This document shows, one piece after another, positions 39,701 through 50,997 of a stretch of 64,000 nt of DNA. The stretch covers positions 1,054,001 through 1,118,000 of the forward strand of contig BTPP01000008.1 of the NCBI GenBank assembly GCA_037102815.1. The letters run 5' to 3'. Position 1 is the first letter of the stretch. Every line of letters starts with the position of its first letter. Under the pieces are notes generated by a model that saw nothing but the letters and a program-made list of their open reading frames with translations, was not told where the DNA came from and ran no database searches. This DNA comes from Neurospora intermedia. Taxonomy: Eukaryota > Ascomycota > Sordariomycetes > Sordariales > Sordariaceae. The position numbers were made by a program, and so were the translations under genes.

Positions 39701-40820
39701 TACTCACGGCATCATACCCTCCCTTGGTGAACTGACGCTCGACAATGAGACTCGCCACCGACTGTCGAGTGACCAGCTGCCTCAGTCGGTCCTTGACAGA
39801 AGAATGAAGCGCACCTCACGGTCTCCCTCGCCTCTGGGCCACAGTAGAACCCCATCAGTTGGAAATAGTTCTGCGCCATCGGCGCCCGTCTCGCAAACCA
39901 ATGGCAAGCTCGCTCCCAGCCGTGGGCCTCTAGTTGTTAATGGCTCGATGGGCAAAACCAAACCTGCTTCAAGTGTCTCTCGTCAGCCACTACCCGTTGC
40001 AGAGCCTCCGGTCCCGGAAGATGCGTCTTATGAGAATCCTGTTTACATTCACCAAGGGTTCTACAATGGGGGCTGGACCGAGCCGACCAACTTCCATTTG
40101 CCCACTGTCACTGGTCACAACCCTGCTCAGTTCCCGGACCGGCCGGTAATTGTAAATAGTACTACAACTACCCGGTCTCCAGCCTCGTCCAAGAACATGG
40201 GGGACGCGTCATTCCAGCAGCGCATCGCAATGGCCAACAGTTTCCATCCCGGCATTCCATACGCGCCACTGACCAGCGATACCACTTCGTCGCCTGGATT
40301 ATCTCCTCCCAATGGTGATCGTATGAGATCAATAGCTCGCCAACAGAACGGGATAGCGCCCCTTGATCTTGCTGCTGGCGGCTTTGGCGTCTCTCCAGAT
40401 TTGCAACATCTTTCACCGGTTTATGAGGCGCGAACACCATCGCCCACCCTCATGCGAAAGTATGAATCCTCGCTAGCTGTTTCCACGCCAACTCTCGAGT
40501 CTACAAACGGGTCTCGTTCAGAACGTTCAGATACCTGGAGATCAGGACAGAAGACGTCGCCGGTGAAATCCCCGCCAGCAGGCCCTGCAGCAAAACTCGA
40601 CTCTGTAACCCGCTCGCCGGTTCTGGATCAGCGAAGTAATGGCAGCTCCAGGGGCAACGGGCACTTGCGGAATGGGAATAAGGGTCAGAGTGAGGGGCTC
40701 AGTGACTGGCAAAAGTCAAAGACTCGCAAGAAGGGCATGGCTGACTTGAAACATGCCGCGAGTACCTTTGCCCAGAGCGAGCAGGTGCCCAAAAACGACG
40801 GAGACCGAAGAGGTGGTTGA
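36792..40820 (+). CDS. Cid1/CutA-type terminal nucleotidyltransferase (PAP/25A-associated domain)
   Basis: This is a DNA polymerase beta-like RNA nucleotidyltransferase of the Cid1/Trf family, whose members add U, C or A residues to RNA 3' ends in decay and quality control. Four exons join in frame: 36792-37812, 37869-37940, 38003-38221 and 38275-40820, giving 1,285 residues. The catalytic core starts near residue 325 with GSS (328-330) and the metal-binding pair D340-V-D342; intron 1 splits the codon of V341. The palm continues through GMEKVVCVSSAKVPIVKIWD, then comes FGGTLSSYTW. The PAP-associated domain follows at about 500-560 (LAALLFNFFRFYA...NTADDTSFRGL). The C-terminal half (about 600-1285) is a low-complexity Ser/Pro/Gln region with a Q-rich run and a basic end (KSKTRKKG). 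The N-terminal 300 residues are also disordered. The ATG at 36792 is the first in frame. Fungal CutA/CutB and Cid13 are candidate relatives; I cannot choose between them. Confidence 0.88.
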
Positions 40821-43237
40821 TCATTCAACGTGCGCGGCATAGTGAACCGGGGGTGGTCCTCAGTTCCGTTTTGTCGGACGAAAAACTAATCGCGTGTTAC
40901 ATCCGAGCACTTGAAATCTGGGACGTTGGCTTTCTTGGATACGTATCCTAGTCTGGCTTCGTCCATCGGAAGTTTAAGCCCATATTGGACACATAGTTCA
41001 GGATTATAGCATAAGCTCGGATGACACATGCTGCCTGGCTGAAGATGGATCTGCTTGTCCACCCCACGTTGCTGCTGTTCAACGGAGAACCTCGATTATG
41101 GAAGGTCTTATGGATGGTCACAGTTCTGACCACCCTTCAGACTCTACAACAACTGGAGACTGGTCAAGCTTTCCTGACGGATGGTCACATTCCATGAACG
41201 AGTTATCTATCTGCAGATTTCGAAATCGGCGGATTCATCAGCATAAAGCATCTTTATTTCATTTTACAAAAGCGAAACGACTACGCTGCATCATTTGCGG
41301 ATTTAAGATGGACCGATGACCTCGGTCCTGATGAAAATAGGGGAACTGGGAGGGTTCTGTTCGGTTTTGCTTGGCCCTTATTAATGTCATTCCTGTTATC
41401 GTCGGTGTCGGTTGGCTTAGGCCACATGCACTGCATTTCACACATTCGAACGCATTTACAGAGGAGCGTTTCTCTTAAACAAGGCGGGTTGGCGAAAAGC
41501 TTCAAGGATATAGCACAGGGGTCATAACTTCATTTGGGATCATGCTGTGGCTTCTTTGTTTGGTTGTTGAGGCATCACTGACCGGCCTGAATGATATCGT
41601 TGCTTCATCTGGAGGTTTTTCTTCTCTCATTCCCTTGCTCTACCCCATCTCACATCTTCTCTTTCTCCGAAATTTTCAATATTTTTGCCGCAAACCCACC
41701 CCTCAGGTTGAGGGGCTTCCTGCCCGTTATTTTGAGGGACCTACTTCCAGTGGGAATATTGACTGCATCCGCTTAACGTCTTGTTTCTCCGAGACCACAC
41801 CGATTTTGAAGCCCGGCCTCGCTATGACCACTTCAGACTTCATCTAGGATGCCGTCAGCAGTTCACCATTTGGAACATGGGAAACAGGAAAAGGGAGGGA
41901 AACGTTGCTTGCAAACGGAAAAAAAGCGAACACCAAAAAAAGCTGAGCACGCATGGGAAACAAGAGGGAGAGGATCAGAGCATATTTTCGGGTTATTTTC
42001 ATTGTCCGTTTTTCCTTGCACCCTTGTTTGGTTTCACATTTGATACCAGAGTATATTAGACCCGAACAACAAAGTTCAAAACACAAAGTTTGATTAGATC
42101 ATGGAATGGCAGTGGACATGGGTGTGTACATTTTTTTTCTTTCTTTCACCTTCATGGAAAGGATGATTCGGGGAAGGCAAAGGGATTAGGTTCATTGGGT
42201 TATACTGGTCTGGTTTCTGGCTTCCGTTTCTGGGTCAACGCAATGCGAACATGTAAAGAGAATAAAGAAGACGACGACGACGAAGAAGAAGCATAAGATA
42301 AAGTAGTCAAAAAGCAAGTATAAAAAACGAAACAAATAAGAAAAAAAAAATGACAAAAAGATTCAAATTTTGCATATCACTTGATGTTTAATGTCCATGA
42401 TTTGAAGTTCATTCTCAAATGTGGACAAAAGGAAAATATCGTCCAAGTCATAGTCAGGGCAAACAGAGAACAAAATGGAACAGAAACCATATGTGGACCA
42501 GAGAGATAAGAAGCACAGCCAGATGACTTGACTTCGACCTCGTCCAGCTATACAGCGCGCAAGACTGACCTCATAGCCTCGCGAAAGAAGAAGAAGAAGA
42601 AAAAAAAAAAAAGAAAAAAAAAAAAGGACACATCTCAAAGTGTACGCCATCTATCTCGTTCGTATAAGACAAACTTGGTTCGTAGAATATCAGGTGAAAT
42701 TTCTCATTTTATGTGTTAAAATAGATAGACACGGAATGAACAAGTCTATCAAGAACACATGAGGGAAGGCACAAAGGCTATTCGAAGTGTCATGGACTGT
42801 CATGAAGGCAAGATAGAGGAATAGATAATAGTTCATTCAATGCATTGAGGTATGCTTAGGGTCCGTTAGAAGCGAAGCTCGATTTAGGTAGGGTATCAGG
42901 TCAATGGAACCTATGGCAACCTTAATTCCTCACTGTAAAACGCACTTCAGCAAACCCTCTGTGTTATTCCATTCCATGATTGCCGTCCATCATGGCCTGG
43001 TTGTTCTGTGTTTTCCTTTTCACTGGGGTTTTTTTTTCTTTTTTTTTTTTCTTTTTCGTTGTACTTCATGTCCCTCGTTGTAACATGGATAGAGAAATGA
43101 ACGGCGTATGCAACAGAAAGCGCATGTAAGAAAAAGAAGAAAAGAGGACAACGCTCGCTCATGAAACGCCTAACGCCATCCACACATACCTGAAGACTGG
43201 GGACCGGAAAACTAAAATGTGGTACCTGCTCATCATC
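40821..43237. other. Intergenic between convergent genes; no gene recognised
   Basis: It separates the convergent nucleotidyltransferase (plus) and the next gene (minus) and should hold both 3' ends. Simple-sequence patches occur: GAC/GAA triplets near 42270-42295, a GAA then poly-A patch at about 42587-42626, and T-rich runs near 43028-43055. Open frames are short and unconvincing. Confidence 0.45.
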
Positions 43238-44337
43238 TCAAACGACCCAGTAAACATCCACCTGGATACGCTTGATGTAATTGGCCCAACCCGCAAACCT
43301 CGCCTTGGCCCAGACAGTGATCACATCACCGAGCTTCAAGTCCCTCACGAACTTTCCGTCGCCCGTCGCCTGGCCGCGGCCCACCTTGGGTAAAGGGTTC
43401 TCCATCAAGCCCTCCTCACAACCATAGCCGGTGTCGAAAAGATCAGCGCTCGAGATGTTGTCGGTCCACTTCCACTCCACTTCATATTGGTGGTATTGTC
43501 CATTAGCCACCTCGTTGCACTGGATCATGGTATCTTTCTGGGGGCATAGTGGAAAGTCAAAAGTGTGCGTTCCCTGCACATGACTGTCTCCGACATTGTT
43601 GGGGTCAACCTCGCGCACTTTTGGCAGAATAGTTGAGAGGGTCTGAGGATCAAAGGTCGGCTTGTCAATATCGTCGCTGGTTTGGAGGCACCGTTCGAGG
43701 CCAATATCGAACCAGGTATAAGAGTTGTTGTAAGTCCGGCGGGTACGCGGCTCGCCGCCCCAACCTTGGTCGTGGGAAACGATGGTGAACTTGATCTTGC
43801 GGCATGGGTGACTGAGGGTGGGGGATATGCGGGACTGGTAGGTGTCGACAGGGAACTCTTTGGGCTCGCGAGGAATCGGCTCGAGTGGGACTTCGCGGTT
43901 GCTGTCATTTTCGAAGAACGAAGAAGGCGGTTTGAGGAAACCGACAGGAAGAGTGCGTAGCTGTTTGTCAAGAATTAGTATAAGGATGAGGCCTAACAGT
44001 ACGAGACACCCAAACTCACCAAGAAGGCGTTCTCCGAGTTGCTGTCTCCTGCGTTGACAACCCTTTGTCCTTGAGGCCAATTACTATAGTCGATGACGGT
44101 CGATGTATGGGGCCAGTACTCGGCATGATCGAGAATACCGTTAATAATCTCGGGTGGCAGTCGAAGAGCCTTCTCCAGCATCGCCCTAACGAGGATTACC
44201 TCCATGGCGGTGGGCTGGTAAGGGTTCACAGAGCGGTCGATGTCATCTTGGTCTTGATCTTGTGCGGAATCAGCCGCACTCAGCGGGTTGACCATATTCA
44301 GAGAGAGTCTTTTGAATATGGAGGACAGAAAGGCCAT
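43238..44337 (-). CDS. Conserved fungal protein of unknown function with F-box-like N-terminal motif
   Basis: Two exons, 44337-44020 and 43960-43238, join in phase 0 across a 59 nt intron (donor GTGAGT, acceptor AACAG), giving 346 residues. The start MAFLSSIFKRLSL was preferred over an ATG further upstream at 44658, which would add a 107-residue extension of chance-like composition. At about residues 60-85 LPPEIINGILDHAEYWP resembles the first helix of an F-box, but the motif is short. The C-terminal 230 residues look like a beta-rich domain: KIKFTIVSHDQGWGG, TYNNSYTWFDIGLERC and, near the end, GDVITVWAKARFAGWAN followed by IQVDVYWVV. These Trp/Gly signatures are conserved in a family of fungal proteins I know only as hypothetical. 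Substrate or partner is unknown. It is divergent from the acyltransferase gene at 45283. Confidence 0.75.
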
Positions 44338-45282
44338 TGGCACCAAGGGGGTCTCGATTCGATTCTCGATGAGTGTTCGGGGCTGCTGACTATTTAACCT
44401 TCCCTGAAACCTGGACTGGACTGCAATAATAAGGACTGCAAATTGTCGCAGCAAAATAAGAGTGAATAGGCAGCAAGGGGAAAATACCAAGAATAGACTA
44501 AGAGCGCGGTCGTGGATATCCAACCTGGAGACAGACAGTGAATGGAAGCCTAGGCCAAGACTGTTTGGGTCGTCAAGGTTCTGGAAAGCGAAGGCGGAGT
44601 GGTGCCATTTGTAACATACATACGTGAAGTGGTGAGCAGCTGGAGGATGTCCGGTCAAGGTGGGGCAGCGTACTTGGTAGGTAAGGTGCGGTTACGCCAG
44701 TGACATCACCCGTCGTACCCCGCATTGTCCCGTCCAGAGGCACATTGGCGCACAGGCAGGCGTGACGGGACAGGGGCTTCACGCCGGGCCTCTCCGGACG
44801 GTCGCAGTGTGCCTGGTAGATTCGTCCATTTCGTAGGGTCCGGCAGCTCTTTCGATACACCCCGGGGGTGCCTAGCCCGGAACGTCCCGCGCAGCACGTG
44901 AAATGACGACTTATGCTAGCGCCGTCAAGATTTCTCAGAACACTGCAAACAATGTCCCGAATCCCGATTGCAATGAAGACAGAATGGGGTTAGTGAGGGG
45001 CCTGTGGCAACTGCCTTCTTATGATTCCCCGGATTTGACGGCATCCAATTCGGTTTCATGCTGACCCCCCGAACTGGGCAACTGGGATTACCAATCTCCA
45101 TTTTCTCTCCATCATGAGCTCCGGGTTCGCAGTAGCGTGCCGACTCATTTTAGCATTCTCCTGTAACAAGGTAAACTGCAGACTACATTTACACCTCGCG
45201 CTATAACATCTGTTTCTGTTCGTGCTCGTGCCTGTCGATGGTCGAACCATCTTGAACACAAGATCCAGGACATATCAGCACC
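44338..45282. promoter_or_regulatory. Shared divergent promoter region
   Basis: It lies between the minus-strand gene starting at 44337 and the plus-strand acyltransferase starting at 45283. It should carry both promoters and leaders. No sharp TATA box or repeated operator is obvious. Confidence 0.4.
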
Positions 45283-46866
45283 ATGCGGTCACAAAAACAT
45301 ATTGCCGCGTCACTGCGGAGGGTTTCGGGAGCCCTATCCCACGCAGCCTACAGCCCCGCGACATCACAGTCGTCTAGAACTGCTGCGGTAGCTGGACTGC
45401 GGTTATCTCGAGCTCAACCACAACAACAACAACAACAGCAACGATGCCTACACGGACAAGCGCCCCGGCGCAGCGGCGCCTCCAATCCCGCAATGGCCTT
45501 CCCCTGCCTCGACGCCCTCGAGACCCGGTCCGAAACCCTCAAGAAGCGCTCCGACGCGAGCGGCCCCGAGCCATCCTACGTTGCCGGTGCCACCCAGACC
45601 TTCCATTGTGACGAACCCCTACTTCTCGACTGGGGTGGCATGCTCCCCGAGTTCGACATCGCCTACGAGTCGTGGGGCGAGATGAACGCCGACAAGTCCA
45701 ACGTTATCCTGCTACACACGGGTCTTTCAGCGTCGTCCCATGCCCATTCTACGTCAGCCAACCCCCAGCCCGGATGGTGGGAGAGGTTCATTGGTCCCGG
45801 CCTCGCCCTCGACACCGACAAATATCACATCATTTGCACAAACGTTATTGGCGGCTGCTACGGTTCAACGGGACCAAGTAGTATTGACCCGGCCGATGGA
45901 CAGCGCTATGCCACCAGATTTCCCATACTTACGCTGGAGGATATGGTACGGGCGCAGTTCCGTTTGTTGGACAATCTGGGGGTCAACAAGCTGTACGCCA
46001 GCGTGGGATCTAGTATGGGCGGCATGCAATCGTTGGCTGCCGGCGTGCTATTCCCCGAGCGTGTTGGCCGGATTGTCTCGATCAGCGGCTGCGCCAGGAG
46101 TCACCCATACAGCATTGCTATGCGACACACGCAGCGGCAAGTCCTCATGATGGACCCCAACTGGAACCGAGGTTTCTACTATGACAACGTCCCCCCACAC
46201 GCTGGCATGAAGCTGGCGCGCGAAATTGCGACTGTGACGTATCGGTCAGGTCCCGAGTGGGAGCTGAGGTTCGGCCGTAGACGGGCGGATCCCAGTAAGC
46301 CGCCTGCTCTTTGCCCAGACTTCCTCATAGAGACCTATCTGGACCACGCGGGAGAGAAGTTTTGCCTGACGTATGACCCAAACAGTTTGTTGTACGTCAG
46401 CAAGGCTATGGATCTGTTTGACTTGGGTCATGCGGGCCAAAAGGCTGCGGCTTCCAGACGGGCTGAGCGGTTGGAGTCGCTCCATAAGGGGGTCTACGCA
46501 TCAAATGAGAACGTGTCCTGCAGCCTGACGCTGCCGGACAAGCCCTACGAGGAGCAGCCTGAGTCGGGGGGCTCCGCAGATATTGACACCAAGCTTGCCA
46601 CGCAGTCAGACTCCTCGAAACCACCCGAGGATTTGATCAAGGGCTTGTCTGCCCTGCGGGACCACCCAGCGTTGGTTATGGGTGTTGCCAGCGATATTCT
46701 GTTCCCAGCATGGCAACAGCGTGAAATTGCTGATGCGCTGAGGTTGGCTGGGAACCGAAACGTGGCGCATTATGAGTTGAGTGAGGAGCAAAGCATGTTT
46801 GGTCACGACACGTTCTTGTTGGATGTGAAGAATGTTGGAGGGGCTATCAAGAACTTTTTGCAATAA
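45283..46866 (+). CDS. cysA: Serine/homoserine O-acyltransferase, CysA/Cys2 type, probably mitochondrial
   Basis: This is an alpha/beta-hydrolase-fold acyltransferase of the MetX family. Family members activate the hydroxyl of homoserine or serine with acetyl- or succinyl-CoA for methionine or cysteine synthesis. It is a single exon of 527 residues. The triad is visible: nucleophile Ser in GSSMGG (S244), Asp in VASDILFP (D471) and His in MFGHDTF (H508). The segment [20 protein letters not shown] and the insert region [19 protein letters not shown] fit the fungal CysA / S. pombe Cys2 branch better than yeast Met2, which has a different NxxGS motif. So I favour serine O-acyltransferase; homoserine as substrate is the alternative. 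The first 70 residues are rich in Arg, Ser and Ala with a Q8 run and almost no acids, as in a mitochondrial presequence; [10 protein letters not shown] follows. The gene symbol is by family resemblance. Confidence 0.85.
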   Translation: MRSQKHIAASLRRVSGALSHAAYSPATSQSSRTAAVAGLRLSRAQPQQQQQQQRCLHGQAPRRSGASNPAMAFPCLDALETRSETLKKRSDASGPEPSYVAGATQTFHCDEPLLLDWGGMLPEFDIAYESWGEMNADKSNVILLHTGLSASSHAHSTSANPQPGWWERFIGPGLALDTDKYHIICTNVIGGCYGSTGPSSIDPADGQRYATRFPILTLEDMVRAQFRLLDNLGVNKLYASVGSSMGGMQSLAAGVLFPERVGRIVSISGCARSHPYSIAMRHTQRQVLMMDPNWNRGFYYDNVPPHAGMKLAREIATVTYRSGPEWELRFGRRRADPSKPPALCPDFLIETYLDHAGEKFCLTYDPNSLLYVSKAMDLFDLGHAGQKAAASRRAERLESLHKGVYASNENVSCSLTLPDKPYEEQPESGGSADIDTKLATQSDSSKPPEDLIKGLSALRDHPALVMGVASDILFPAWQQREIADALRLAGNRNVAHYELSEEQSMFGHDTFLLDVKNVGGAIKNFLQ

Positions 46867-47865
46867 AAAAAGGGGGGGGGGGGGGGGGGGGGGGGGAGAA
46901 TGTTCAATACTGCAGGTTTAACAGCAGGATGGAGGAAGTTACAGTAATAGAAGCAGAGCGAAACGGGAATCCAGACCCTGAGCCATACCACACGCAAAGC
47001 ACATCCGCCTTTGCTTCCCGGTCGACTAGCCGAGATTTCACGAAACCCAAAATGTGCAGATCAATGGACTCATGATCAGTAATAACCCACAGACCAAGTG
47101 TTCGAGTAAGTCCCAACGCCATCACTGTAGTTGTACTCGTCGACAACAAAACTAGGTTTGATCCATCAAGTAGTACGACCCAAGGACCACCGAGTGACAC
47201 CACCGGTGCTCGGGGATAGGAACATCAAGCCTAAGAAGCGCAAATGATAACCCGATTCAAGTCACACAAGTCCAGCGATCTTGTTAGAAAGATACCGTGA
47301 CGCTATGCCGAGTGGAAAGGGCGGGAATAGGGTGGTGGTGGCGGTATGTTGAGTCGAAGACTAGAGTCGGGAGGCTGCAATCTGATAGTAAGAGCTGTGT
47401 GCAGAGACTGAGGGGATGTCTATCACCTGCGGGGTAGACGTCAATGTGGATGGAGTACAATGCTGGGTAGCTTTCAAATCGAAGAAGAAAATTTGCTTTG
47501 CTCCCTTTTCCTTCTCCCTGCTTGGCGTGCGGATTGTGCATATTCCTGTTAGGCATGTTTTGAAGCCATCGTGATTTCCGTGGAGCCATCCGTATCCAGG
47601 GCAACCAGCGGCCGCCTGTGGAGAAAAGGCTCGGGTTTAATGTTGTCTTCTAAAGGGCGTTGTAACGCTGTGCCAGTGAAGTTTGCCCCTCCGTTGGTTT
47701 GGTTCTCGGCACCCTGTATTTAGCAGTATCTACACTAGTAGGATTCAAAGACATCATACAGACATTGTTGCAAGTGTCAGTGCAAAAGGCAGTCAAATCC
47801 AAGTCTCAATGACAAGCCCTGATTTCTAAAACAAAGAAAAGTCCAAAAGCAATCCGAAAGTCAAC
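46867..47865. other. Intergenic; G tract in the 3' region of the acyltransferase gene
   Basis: It opens with a 25 bp G run directly after the stop codon. Then comes about 1 kb without a defensible gene; a minus-strand frame at 47284-47604 has no recognisable domain. The promoter of the following editing-domain gene must lie at the right end. Confidence 0.45.
46872..46896. repeat. Homopolymer G tract, 25 bp, in the acyltransferase 3' region
   Basis: It follows the TAA at 46864-46866 after a short A run. If transcribed, a run of 25 G in the 3' UTR could form stacked G-quartets. Confidence 0.9.
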
Positions 47866-48744
47866 ATGGTCAGTGTTGATATGCCCTCAAGAGATAGTGC
47901 GGGCTGAGCACTAACACGCGTACAGGGAAGCACCGCCGCGCGAACATACCTGGCTTTTCACCACAATGCCAAGCTCTACAAGCTGTCAGCTGTGGTCTCG
48001 GCGATAACGCCCTTTCCCGCCCTGGAAGAAGCCAACAAGCTTCTTTTCAAGAAAGGCACGGACAATGACTTCGCCATCGTGACCGACCAGACCATCTTTC
48101 ACCCTCAGGGAGGCGGCCAACCCTCGGATGAAGGCGTCATGACCATGGGTGATGTTAGTGTCTTCCGTGTGAGCATGGTCCGCATGGACGCCGTGAAGGA
48201 CGGGCAAGTCCTCCACTTTGGTCGCTTCGACTCTTCCGCCTCTTCCAGCATATTCCAATTGGGCGACACCGTCGAACAATCCATTGACGTGGAAAAGCGC
48301 CTCTTGTACTCACGCCTGCACACCGCGGGCCACGTCCTCGGCGCAGCGGTTCGGCACTTGCTCGAAAAGGAAATCCCCGGATTCGACGAGCTGAAGGCGT
48401 CGCACTTCCCCGACACGGCGGCGTGCGAGTTCCAGGGCTCCATCGAGGGAAAGTGGAAGGAGCCGATCCAGCAGAAGGTGGATGAGTACATCGACAAGGC
48501 GATGCCGGTCGAGGTGGATTTCTGGGACGAGGAGGATTTCCGGAAGAACGGGCTGGAGAGGCTGATTCCCGATCGGAGCTTGGCGCCGCCGGGGGAGAAG
48601 TTTAGGGTGGTCAAGATTGTGGGCGCCGAGGTGTATCCGTGCGGTGGGACGCATGTTGATACCACGGATTTGTGTGGTACGACGACGGTGAAGAAGATTT
48701 CGAGGAGTAAGGGGACTTCGAGGGTGTCTTATGCTGTGAATTGA
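47866..48744 (+). CDS. AlaX-type alanyl-tRNA editing protein
   Basis: This is a free-standing homologue of the alanyl-tRNA synthetase editing domain, which removes serine or glycine wrongly attached to tRNA-Ala. The four zinc ligands are present: H133 and H137 in LHTAGHVLG, and C240 and H244 in CGGTHVDTT. GGGQPSD near residue 65 is the other family signature. The natural start lies in exon 1, which contributes only the ATG (47866-47868). A 57 nt intron (47869-47925; donor GTCAGT, branch CACTAAC, acceptor ACAG) follows. Exon 2 is 47926-48744, so the protein is 273 residues beginning MGSTAARTYLAFHHNAKLYK. Without splicing there is no in-frame ATG before the conserved region, which supports the model. 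Length and motif order match fungal AlaX-like proteins without an aminoacylation domain. Confidence 0.87.
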
Positions 48745-49754
48745 GGGGGTCATACTATCTAGGTCGTCATCTTGATGATTCGGACCAAGTCCACCAACAA
48801 ACACATTTTGTTGCCAGAGGTTTCCAGGTGCAGCGTCCTTGCACTATAACAGTCTTATTCTAATCTCGCAGATAGGAAATACGGTCATAGGCAAGGGCGA
48901 ATTTACCAGAGTTGTATCCATGGAGTGCAAAGGGTCAAGGTGCAGGGTTTCTTTGGTTGAATCTACATCCCAAGAGGTGATGAAATGTGGTGGTTTCAAC
49001 TTGCATTGGGCCGGCAGTACAGACTTCTCAAAGCCAACAACAGCAGCGGGCGCCCTGCCGACAAAGGGAAGTTGCGGTTAGTGGAGTGTGAGTCGTGCTG
49101 TACAAGTAATGGACATCTTACGCCCACGATACTAGGGAAAATAATGTAGAAATGTCGCGACATCGATCAGCAACTCGGTGATGGGAAAGAACCACTAAAA
49201 GCGTGATTGCCTAACTTCAATGGCTTCCTACGAACATGACGAGAAAATTCCCCCGCTGTCAAGATGGCTCTCTGCCTCTTCCTCTTCCTTTTTTTCTTTT
49301 TCTTTGATGTGATGAAATATGCTCGCATTCCATCTTCAAGCTACCTTCATCCTTTGATCTGCAATTGATCTATATGTCCTATGACATGCCGCGTTATAGT
49401 CCAGACGCCCATCACGATGTTTTCCCGGCGCTTTGAAATACGAGCCTATCTCTGCTTGTAGACACCAGCACAAAAATGATCAGGTGGCCAGACTCAAAAC
49501 GACATTTGGTCAGACCAGTCGAATCACCACCCTGCCCGAGCTTATACGATGCAACGTGAAGACTACTCAGAAAAGCCAGCGGTCGGCTAAGCTCCTTCGC
49601 ATATTCTGCCGTACAACGAAGGCTGGCTCAAAATGAACTTTGAGCTACAATGACCTCTCTCCCGTAACGGCCACTTCCCGTCTCCTATAGATGGTCTTTT
49701 GCTAATTTCTGACGCTCATCAAGTGCGCATGGATTGACCATCGACCCTTTCGCC
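48745..49754. other. Intergenic; no gene recognised
   Basis: 3' region of the editing-domain gene followed by sequence with only short frames (48839-49081 and 49433-49636, plus). None shows a known motif. Confidence 0.4.
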
Positions 49755-50691
49755 ATGTCGCTCAATCGCTGGGCCACCCAGAAAGCTCTCCGCCAGTCTG
49801 TAAGCCGCACTCCTGCCCAGAAAGATCGGGATGTCTCCGCTAGGAAGGCAAAGAGATACGACAATGTCTTGCAGAGCATCTAGCAGCTCTACCACCCCGA
49901 AGCAACAATACCCCTGACGATTTCGTTATTGATATTGTCCTAGTCCTCGGTCTCGGCGCCCACCCCGGAAAAGCTGGGAGTCTGGACATGAAAGGTCTGA
50001 GTTCAACTGGGCCACCGACAAAGATGACGGCATCGTCAAGGATTTCCCCAAGGCTAGAGTCCTGCTCTATATGCACGAATTGGTCTGGTTTGGTGACTAT
50101 AAGGTCAAGCAGTCCATGACTAGCGTCACCCACATCATTTTGACACATGCTTGAAAGCCAAGAGAATGGTTGTTGCTCAGCCCTGTGCCACGGCGGTCTT
50201 CTACTGACAAGCCCCTTTCACAGACCTGCAAGTACCGGCCTATTGTGCTTACTGCACACAGCTTGGGAGGTCTGGTCATCGCGAAGGCAGTAGCTCATGC
50301 TGATACGGGCCGCGAGCTGTACCCCGTCGTGTTTTGAAGCCATTTCCGCCGTCATCTTCTTCGGAACTCATCTCAAGGATGCTACTATTGCTTCTACCGC
50401 CGTCTTGTTCTCTCCCCTCGCCGAGGAATGTCAGACCTTTGGTGCAGTAGTCTCCAAGTTGTTGGAAGACATGATGCTGAGAAACAGTTATCTCAAGGCT
50501 GCCCGAAAAGAGTTTGCCACCTTGGTTACCAAGCTTTCTCCCAAGATCCACGTCTTCTGCTTGTACGGAGAGCAACCGATCAACCTCGCCGAAATGGTAC
50601 ATCTGCTCGAATTTGCCAATTTTGTTTTTCCTCAAGAATCAAAGATTGTGTTTTCGAAGAGTCAGCAACGCTTGATGACTACGATGAACTA
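49755..50691 (+). pseudogene. Decayed alpha/beta-hydrolase (DUF676/SesB-like lipase domain) gene
   Basis: The blocks and their order match the N-terminal lipase-like domain that many fungal proteins carry alone or in front of NACHT/NB-ARC modules: MSLNRWATQKALRQS at the start; DIVLVLGLGAHPGKA, where the family has VVFVHGLGGHP; FNWATDKDDGIVKDFPKARV, the WxxD segment; RPIVLTAHSLGGLVIAKAV, the nucleophile elbow (GHSLGG type); and ISAVIFFGTHLKDA. It is broken: an in-frame stop ends the first block near 49,880, frame changes occur between the FPKARV and HSLGG blocks, and another frame change precedes ISAVIFFG. From about 50,297 one frame stays open to 50,692. No NB-ARC or repeat module follows. 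No catalytic His can be assigned. Confidence 0.7.
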
Positions 50692-50966
50692 GGCCCAACC
50701 CGCAACCATCGCAACCCGGTCGAGTCCAATGGGCCAAAGGACGAAATATGGTCACAGGCCGGTTGTGAAAAAAAATCAAGACTGCCATTAGCAATAAGTA
50801 CCTCACGGCTAAAGATTGCGTGTCGTGGCTTGGACTTGACAGCACTTAAAGGTATTCTCAACGCTCTGCCTGTCCGTCACTGGACAGTAGAAGAGCAGGA
50901 AGGGAGGGGTCGGCAAGAGTGTGGGGGGTGCAGCTCAACCCTTTGGGGACCGCCGATATCCCGGTC

Positions 50967-50997
<31 letters not shown>

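Noticed and set aside
45283-46866. Naming the acyltransferase Met2 (homoserine O-acetyltransferase)
   Set aside because: The [17 protein letters not shown] and RRRADPSK segments fit the CysA/Cys2 branch better; substrate is still unproven.
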